DNA from: Chaenocephalus aceratus
Taxonomy: Eukaryota > Chordata > Actinopteri > Perciformes > Channichthyidae
Direction: 5' to 3'
DNA length: 64,000 nt
Assembly: GCA_023974075.1 (NCBI GenBank)
Contig: CM043800.1
Coordinates: forward strand, 22,324,218-22,388,217
In this document: in pieces, positions 47,641-64,000 of the stretch
How the letters are laid out: each line of letters begins with the position of its first letter
Numbering within the stretch: position 1 is the first letter of the stretch
Notes under the pieces: model-generated
What the model was told of the DNA's origin: nothing
Database searches by the model: none
What the model saw: only the letters and a program-made list of their open reading frames with translations
Program-made: the position numbers and the translations under genes

Positions 47641-48636
47641 ACGGTTGGTCAAAGACAGTGCACGTATCTTATCAAATCTAAAAAAAATCGAGATAACGTC
47701 AACTTGTATGTAATAGTTGAGGTCCTGTCTCAAGCTCATCCATATGTACAGGCGGGGATAATACAGATACGTTTAGAGTACATTACAAAAATAATCATTC
47801 TTAAAATGCAACATTTGAAGACATCCGAAATATTGTTGATGGCGTCCTCACCAAACTCCTCAGTCCATATCCGGCTAAAACCGGAAGAGGGGCGGCTCTA
47901 CCTCCCAGAATGCACCAAAAGTTTTGTTGAAATATTTCTCCAAACTTCGGGGAATTATTAGTTTACATATCTTGAGCAAAAACGTGATGACTAGATTACC
48001 TTAAATATATTTTAGACTTTTAAAAAAATCAGCATGGGGGTCTAACGGTTATTTGAAATTGGAGCAACGCTACTATTGTTTTCTTACATACATATATTTC
48101 TGAATGCATTAAGGTTAAACAAGAACAATGTAATGTCCTATCATGTATATATAATGAAATAAAACGAGGTTGCACTGAGTTATATGTTAAAATAATCCCT
48201 AAAGTGGCGGAACTACGTTTCGTAACGATGTTTCATTACGACTTCATTTACCAGACGGACAAGGTCCGTTTGTTTGGGAGCAAATATTATTCTAGACGGG
48301 TGGAGTTTATCTCAGCGCGTTGACAATCAAGAACCGGTTCAACGTCGTCCCTCACCGGCCAACGCCGAATATTTAAAACAAGCGCAGTAGCGAAACGCTA
48401 AAGTAAACCATAAACAAGTGTTCTGAATTGAGCTTTAACGATGTCATCTAATATATGACATCTATACACGTCTTCAAATATATATTCCAGTTATTGTCAA
48501 ACGATTGGTAGCTAACAGCAGATTTGTCATTTGTTTTCACTAAAATCGTATTGTTTGCTCGCCTTTGCTTGGACTGGGTTACCACCGTTAGCCACCGTTT
48601 GTATCAGTTGTGACAGTGAACCAGGGGAGCAGCGAC
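47641..48636. promoter_or_regulatory. Divergent intergenic region: zinc-finger gene / smg9
   Basis: About 1 kb separates the two divergent 5' ends. I see no TATA-box arrangement. CpG content rises near 48,300-48,360 (CGCGTTGACAATC, CGTCGTCCCTCACCGG) and again at the smg9 start. Upstream of the smg9 ATG the leader is probably about 100-150 bases. No other gene is seen. Confidence 0.4.
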
Positions 48637-57982
<9,346 letters not shown>

Positions 57983-58381
57983 CACCGGGGTCAGACTGCT
58001 GTTTTATACACTAGCGGTTGCCAGCTGTTTTGTCTGATACTTCGGTGAGTAAATGGAATTGTGACTCTGCAGTTGAAGGCCAACACCCTACAGGAGGCAG
58101 GAGCGAAACTAGAAGCTTGGACATTGGTGATTCATGCAGACTATGTGGCATGAAATCCTGCGGACTCTTGGTGTTCTGTCAGAAAGTTGTGTATCTCTGC
58201 CATGTTCCGCAGTACGAAAGAAAGAGAATACCACTTTTTAAGCAACACTTCATATGTTTTTATTTGCAAGACATAATTACATTTTGTGATGTTGTTTTTG
58301 GAGTTTTGGCTTATTGATGACGTTTTTCTGAGATGGAAATATATGTATTTCTGTTTTTTTTAATTTGTGTTTCTTTACATC

Positions 58382-58387
58382 AATAAA
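58382..58387 (+). terminator. smg9: smg9 poly(A) signal
   Basis: AATAAA about 400 bases after the smg9 stop, followed by a T/G-rich stretch (CTAGTGTGACATGTTTCATC). It is the first canonical signal downstream of the stop. Confidence 0.7.
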
Positions 58388-58547
58388 ACATTTTCAAAAC
58401 AAAACTCTAGTGTGACATGTTTCATCTATGGTTCTTAAGCAGATTTGGGCGTTAACTGACTCCTTAGAGGAAGACATTTTGTTGTTACTACTGGAGATCA
58501 TGTATCAAGAATGTAATGCCCTTCTTTGTTGCTCAGCAAAGCTGTCC

Positions 58548-59039
58548 AGGGGCCTATACTACGAAGCTGGTTCAACCTAACCTGGATATGTTTGAGTTAG
58601 CCGGTTGGCCTAATCAAAAACATACGCGCTCTCGCTAAACGGTACTACGACGCGGGTTATCAAGTGGATCGCTCAAGCCAGCCGTGTCCTATCTAGTTAG
58701 GTGCGCGTTCACATGAAAGGGGTGGTATTTGGAGCATTCGACCAATCACAAACATGGAGAAGCGCACTGACAGCGCAGCGTCATACTTCCTGAATGAAAA
58801 GTCAAGATCGCTTTAAACTCCGCACACTGAGCTCTGATTGGTCAGCAGGCAGTGCTTTCACTGAGTTGAGCTCTTAGCCTGCAACCTAACGTGATCCCGA
58901 CCAGGTTAGCCGCTAAGCATAAGTTACCATGGAGATCTAGCCTGCTAAAAAGAGAACCAGCTTCGTAGGACCGGAAAGCCGGAGTTTTCCCTGAATTTAG
59001 CCGGCTAAGCGAAAATCCTGCTTCGTAGTATACCCCCCT
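58548..59039. mobile_element. MITE with TACTACGAAGC ends
   Basis: AGGGGCCTATACTACGAAGC (58,548) and GCTTCGTAGTATACCCCCCT (to 59,039) are inverted repeats, 492 bp overall. The interior contains further inverted TTAGCCGG/CCGGCTAA motifs. The element lies between smg9 and the LU gene. No transposase. Confidence 0.75.
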
Positions 59040-59365
59040 GGTTCACTGCTTTTTTCACTGTATATGTTTCCTTTAGTTAATATCAGCAAGGAATCTAAAG
59101 TTTATCTTCATTGTTGCACTGATGAAACACTCTAAGATGGCCACAAAGATAAAAGAGATTTCCACTCATTACGCTTATAATTATAATTATTCTTATTATT
59201 ACAACTGTATTATTACGATTAATACGATAAACATAAATACATTCTTCAGAGATTAGGCCAGTCACTGTCATTAGGTATGTCTTTTCTATCTAAATGAGAC
59301 CACCACTTTATTACAAATGTTACATCAATATTGCCTAATTTAATTGGTAATATATGTCCATATAT

Positions 59366-59410
59366 GTCCATGGACGACGTACCTTATATAAGGCATACGT
59401 CGTCCATTGA
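59366..59410. repeat. Hairpin upstream of the LU gene
   Basis: ATGGACGACGTACCTTATAT pairs with the following ATATAAGG and ACGTCGTCCAT, interrupted by a CA bulge. It lies about 280 bp upstream of the LU-protein ATG. It may be a small mobile-element remnant or a regulatory palindrome; the sequence does not decide. Confidence 0.6.
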
Positions 59411-59684
59411 ATTCTTCGCAGTCACAGTTCCGTCAGTGGCAATTAGTCAGCTGACACAACAATGCTAGTGAGCTCCTTTTTGTATTAGGGTTGGTTTCTC
59501 TCATTGTGTGCGAGCTAAAAGTAAAGATAATTAAACAGGGTGGATCCCTTTATGAAATCACAATTAGTGACTCTATAGCAGGAATGAAGGTGTGGTCTTG
59601 AAGTCAACTCCTTCTCATGAGCACTACTTAATGCCATACCACATCCAACCTAGAGTCAGTCAGATTTACCCTGCCATCACAAAA

Positions 59685-61390
59685 ATGCATCTCATTACAC
59701 TAATCCTTGGGACTGTGCTTCTCCATCAAGGTACGTGTGTTTATCCTTTTAAGCTTTTTTTTTTATTCTTAGAAAAAAACAAGGAGTGTAGTTTTATTTT
59801 TGTATTTTTTCTTTTACCTCACTTACCTTTACTATTGTTTTAACATACATGGGCCACTTGTTACATGCCATATAACAATTTTGTCTGTCAATATCCTACT
59901 AGCCATTTTCCTGTTGGTTCGATTTGCACGTTATTGCTATATTCTTTGTTCGTTACCTGTTTGTACACAGATTACAACACAAACATTTCTCAAATTGGGG
60001 TCAATAAAGTACTATCTTATTTTATCTCAATTATTATTATTTTCTTTTTTATTGTAGATGTAAAACAAACAAGTCAGAACTGTGCTTGACATCCAACATC
60101 ACACTTTTTTATTTCTGTTGCTGTGGTGTTAAAATGATTTTGTCCATCCCTTGTAAAAGAGTTGTTGGATATTTATTTTGACCTTTCTGTGTGTTTTTTG
60201 TTTTCTCAGCATACAGCCTGGAATGTCATTGTACACAAGGTAGCGGCTGCACAAATTCAAAAATAGAATGCCCCTCTGGACAGAGCTGCAGTTCAGAAAG
60301 ACACGTCTCCTATTCAGGTAATTTTGGTGCCTTTTTTAATTTTGAAACTGCTTTGTGGGATTCTGCCTTATTTACAAAGATAACACTTCCTCTCGATTGC
60401 AGATGGCTCAAAGGTCTACGATGTCAACTTTAAAGGTTGTGCTTTGCCTGAACGGTGTGTTAATCGCTCACTGAACTTCGGGCTCGTCCAAACCTTAATT
60501 TCCAGCTCGTGTTGCACCACCAAACTCTGTAACTCCGCAAATGCCCCTGGTAATTTACTTTTATTCACTGTTGGTATTTCAGAATGTTCTTTGAGAGCTG
60601 TTCTCATTTAAAATTGGCTTATTGTTGCAAAATTTGTTAAAAATGTAAAACAATTAGTGGTTGTTGCATTTTTCAGATGTCAAAAGAAAACCTTTTTTTT
60701 TAATGTATGTATTGATTATTGATGCCAGTTCATGTATCAAAATATAAGACAACATGTTTGAAGAGGATTGTCTTAGAGAAGACAAACCAGTTTGAGGAAA
60801 ATAACCTGTTTCAACTGATTTGATATTGTGCCAGTAATAGTCTTGATATAAAATGACCTTCTCTAAAAACATAATTCTTTACAAAAGTTTTGAAAAAAAC
60901 CACCAAATAATAAAAAGAAGTGCATTGCAGTCACCTTACATCCACATTTTACATCCCCTAATGTGAACAATGTTTTATGTTTCAGAACCCGTCCAATCTC
61001 AACCAAATGGTAAATCATGCTTCTCGTGCGTAGGACAATCGTGCACCTCGTCCCTAGCCTGCACGGGGAATCAGGAATTCTGTTACTCAGCGTCAGGTAA
61101 CAGGCCCGCAGCATTGAAATCTAACCCTGTTCCACACATTTCCTCTGCGCAGAGCAATGCGAGGTGATTATAATAGATGCAATCCAACTTGATTTCTAAC
61201 ATTATTCTTTGTTGTTCTTTCAGTGACTGTGGATGGTCAACATATTCCGGTGAGGGGGTGTGTCCCTAAGGAGATGTGCCAAGGGCAGAGCAGCTGCTGT
61301 GAGGGGGACCTTTGCAACAGCGCCAGCAGCACCAGCGCTGGCCTTCTGCTCATCATGGCACCGCTGCTGTCTCTGGGCCTGCTCTCATAA
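59685..61390 (+). CDS. Two-domain Ly6/uPAR (LU) protein, probably GPI-anchored
   Basis: Coding exons: 59,685-59,730; 60,210-60,317; 60,403-60,549; 60,986-61,096; 61,224-61,390; phases join, 192 aa. Signal peptide about 1-18 (MHLITLILGTVLLHQAYS). LU domain 1 has all ten cysteines (LECHC, GSGC, IEC, QSC, KGC, ERC, SCC, LCN) and one N-glycosylation site (NRS). LU domain 2 also has ten (KSCFSC, QSC, LAC, EFC, RGC, EMC, SCC, LCN). The C-terminus is Ser-rich and then hydrophobic (GLLLIMAPLLSLGLLS), a GPI-attachment signal. Each domain is spread over two exons, as in LU genes generally. It belongs with PLAUR/LYPD-like surface proteins; the position next to smg9 and kcnn4 favours an LYPD5- or PLAUR-related gene. 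Ligand unknown. A poly(A) signal AATAAA lies at 61,656-61,661. Confidence 0.92.
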
Positions 61391-63624
61391 CACTTTGAGA
61401 TGACTCATTATCTTATTATCTTTGCATGGCCTCATAGTGCTCAACCCCTGCCCTTATCCTTTCAACCGATGAGTGAGAAAGTTTAATGCAAAGCATACCG
61501 AATTTATTACATTGTGATTTCCTATTTATCCCTTGCCTCATGTATTAAACTGGCCTATTTGCTTTTTCTATCCCTATTGCCTACGGTGACACTTTTGTCA
61601 TGAATAGACAGAAACAGCTTCTTTTGTTTTCTTTGGTAAAACACGAGGAATGTAAAATAAACATGTAAATTATAAAATACATTTATTTTATATATTTAAC
61701 CTATTTAATTCTCAAGTATATGTTGATGTTACTGCGTAATAGAAGTCTCAATAAATACATTTCTTAAAATGTGCTGTGTATTTTGATTGTATTTCTGGGT
61801 TTACTGTGAGTGCTTTAAATCTTTTCCGACTCTAAAAGACATTTGCACCATAAAACCATAAAAGTTGGTACAAGGAAAAGTTCCTATAGTCATTGCTCTG
61901 AACTCCAGGTCTGTTTCAGGACCACAGTATTATTTGAGGTTGAAGGCATCCATGAAGTTTTACAGTTTATAATATGTTAAATATGGCTTTTGTAGTGAAC
62001 ACTTAGAGGCCCCAAACATTTACATTTCAGCAGCAATAGGCAACTTTCAGTTCTTTTTTTAACCATTTTAAGTGTTTTTCTTCTCCAAAATGATTGGACA
62101 AAACGGCCGAAACTATTTATGAAGCATGTGTAGAATTCTGTATCTACCTAGATATATATAGTTAACTTGTTCTGCAAAACCTATTAAGAAATTAATTGAT
62201 CCTGTGATGAGATATGCCTAGCAGGCCAGAATAAAACACCTAATGGCTGTAGCTCCTGGCATACATAAAAGCCATTTGTTGTACTATTACATAGCTTACA
62301 ATGTGGACATTTAGCCTTTCTAGAGTTGTTAAGGCTTTCGCCAGATATTGTTATTGATATCTAATAATGTAATGATGGTCCTTCATATCAGCTGGTAAAA
62401 ATTGCACAGATATAAAGAATTGTCCAACTGTGACATAAACAAATGACTGATGTAAATTTAAACATTTAAATAACTTTTTCTAATCTGTATGATGTGACGT
62501 AAAAAGTTTGCAAGGAAGTCATAGTAAAAAGCAGACGTGTGATCAACTGACCCACTGATGGCTTATGCAAATTCATGTTGTTCATCTCGGAACAATGTGT
62601 CTCCCTCTAGTGGCATCAGTGTTTACAACATCAAGTTTATACACTCTTCAAATGCTTTTTATTATTATAATTTCAATGATAATTTGCAGCCTCCTGTTGG
62701 GCCACTTGATCCGACAGCAGACAAAACATCAGATTGATAATGTGATGGTAAAATACATGCATTTCTTTTTCAGTAGTGGATCCATGTACGGAAAATCACC
62801 CCTCATAAAGTGGTGGTGTGTGTGCACAAATGCATTTCCTGAAGCCTAGAAGTCTGAGACGTTCCTGGTTCTCATAGTGATTGTAAGACAATAGTTGTAG
62901 ACTCCTGCTAACAACTACATTTCTCACAAGTGTTAAGAAGAAATTAATCACTTCGCACTCTGCAATCAGTCAAAAATGAGTATTTATTGTTATTATCTAC
63001 CTGATGTACACATTTAGTAAATTGCCAGCAGATACACTTTCTCTAAATGAAGTAAATGAAGTTAAAGTGAAAGACCAACCCTGCCCCCAACACACAAAAA
63101 AGATATATACTGCAAAATATGTTTATGAATATAAAATAAAAACAGCAACATAGTCCTGGAAGAACATACGGCTTCCTAGATCCTAGATGTCTTGAAGGAC
63201 TGTAGTGGACATTTTTATTATATCCTTATATGCTTAAACCAAATGCTTCTCAAATCATTGTAAAACACCTATATCATTTCCTGAGATGTGCTGTTTTCTT
63301 CTCATACTCTAATGTGGGTTTTTATTCCCAAGCGCTTCAAGGCCACAGAGCTGATTTGGCAGACTAGGTTGAGACTCACACAAAGTCACACAAGAACTTC
63401 CCTATTCTGAGAACCGTTATACTATCTACAGCTCAAGGACAGGTGTCTAATAACAATATGAGACCGTGTGAAGACAGATTTCTGAGCTTCCCGCCCTTTC
63501 CTGTGTATAAGCTTTGCTATTATATTGTACTGCGCATACTCACGCAGACTATCCTATACTCTGTGAGACCTGTGACTTTGTATTGCGTTTTTGTATTTGA
63601 AGCTTCAAATAAATAACCAGAAAG
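61391..63624. other. LU-gene 3' UTR and intergenic spacer
   Basis: AATAAA signals for the LU gene lie at 61,656 and 61,753. From there to 63,624 I see no convincing gene. The open frame at 62,565-62,849 has a hydrophobic stretch but no splice context, no start context and no recognisable domain. Confidence 0.45.
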
Positions 63625-63967
63625 ACAACTCTGTCTGTTTCACCATTTATTTGTTTGATCACTCTGACTCTCCACAGTATTGGGTCTCAGATTTCCATAA
63701 CAGGACTCATCAGTTGGCATACGTATCGTCAACCTGCAACAAATATGAAGAACATTTTAATTAAATATACAGTCTCAAAGTGGTTCTCCGTGGCTCCCTA
63801 ATGTGTTTAAAAAAAGGTGAAGTTGGTTTAAAATCCTGTGATGGAATTATTGGTTGGTGTTTTCCCCCAATGGTTAGATGAGATAACTAACTATTCTCCA
63901 AATATAAGAAGCATGGCGTTACACGATACTAACCAAAAGCCTGTCAGAGTGAGGAGGTCTCCGGTTG
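63625..63967 (-). CDS. Last two exons of an unidentified minus-strand gene
   Basis: On the minus strand a 34-base exon (63,967-63,934) lies between TTTTTTTGTCTAG and GTTAGT. The next exon starts about 63,732 after ATATTTGTTGCAG. Joined in one phase they read NRRPPHSDRLLVDDTYAN and then stop (TGA near 63,709). In another phase the frame runs further, to a TGA near 63,640. A minus-strand AATAAA follows near 63,646-63,651, so the 3' end is about 63,625. The rest lies beyond the window. The first reading looks like a cytoplasmic tail of a membrane protein, but I do not recognise it. Confidence 0.4.
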
Positions 63968-64000
63968 CTAGACAAAAAAATGAAGCAAATAATTAATGTA

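Noticed and set aside
62565..62849. 94-codon frame with a hydrophobic stretch
   Set aside because: No signal-peptide-like start, no flanking exons and no recognisable domain; not supported as a gene.
63441..63702. LTR-like pattern: TGTC start, TATAAG, AATAAA, ending AACA
   Set aside because: No second LTR, primer-binding site, polypurine tract or target duplication was found. The region is better explained as the 3' end of a minus-strand gene.

Overview
The window looks like nuclear DNA of a teleost fish, probably a percomorph-like species. It is AT-rich and intron-rich, with GT/AG introns of 0.1-5 kb. It holds long (CA)n microsatellites and many repeats typical of fish genomes: L2-like LINEs, non-autonomous hAT, PIF-Harbinger-like and TTAA-target DNA transposons, and the 'CAAGTAAAAGTA' repeat. 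No bacterial-style operon, CRISPR array or convincing tRNA/rRNA gene was seen.

Layout. 1-8,800: mostly intergenic. It carries a 5'-truncated L2-like LINE (about 3,480-6,530) split by a hAT copy (4,667-5,678), then a minus-strand transposon-type pseudogene with a CXC-like cysteine cluster, itself split by a BED-finger hAT copy (7,709-8,513). 8,800-18,500: a transposon nest with a tandem/inverted repeat, a Harbinger-like element containing a perfect 64-bp palindrome, a 4.4-kb hAT-type element (10,499-14,922) containing two convergent spliced-transcript-like units, and a GC-rich insertion inside another repeat. 18,750-23,650: a BTG3-like anti-proliferative gene (+), with a non-coding first exon and four coding exons (293 aa). 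25,311-26,434: a DNA element with terminal inverted repeats over 200 bp. 26,685-43,172: kcnn4 (+), the intermediate-conductance Ca2+-activated K+ channel, reassembled from nine coding exons (517 aa). 45,176-47,600: a C2H2 zinc-finger gene (-), with 583 aa in one coding exon and a non-coding first exon. 48,637-57,982: smg9 (+), thirteen coding exons, 508 aa, a nonsense-mediated decay factor. 59,685-61,390: a two-domain Ly6/uPAR (LU) GPI-anchored protein gene (+), five coding exons, 192 aa. 63,625-63,967: the last two exons of an unidentified minus-strand gene.

The cellular genes do not form one pathway. BTG-family proteins act in mRNA deadenylation and growth control, SMG9 in mRNA surveillance, KCNN4 sets membrane potential in response to Ca2+, and the LU protein is a predicted surface protein. 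The cluster KCNN4, SMG9 and an LU-domain gene (LYPD5/PLAUR type) recalls human 19q13.31, so this looks like a conserved vertebrate linkage block. kcnn4 and the zinc-finger gene are convergent; the zinc-finger gene and smg9 are divergent across about 1 kb.

All exon models were built by hand from splice signals, reading phase and family resemblance. No alignment or database search was run, so repeat family names are by resemblance.
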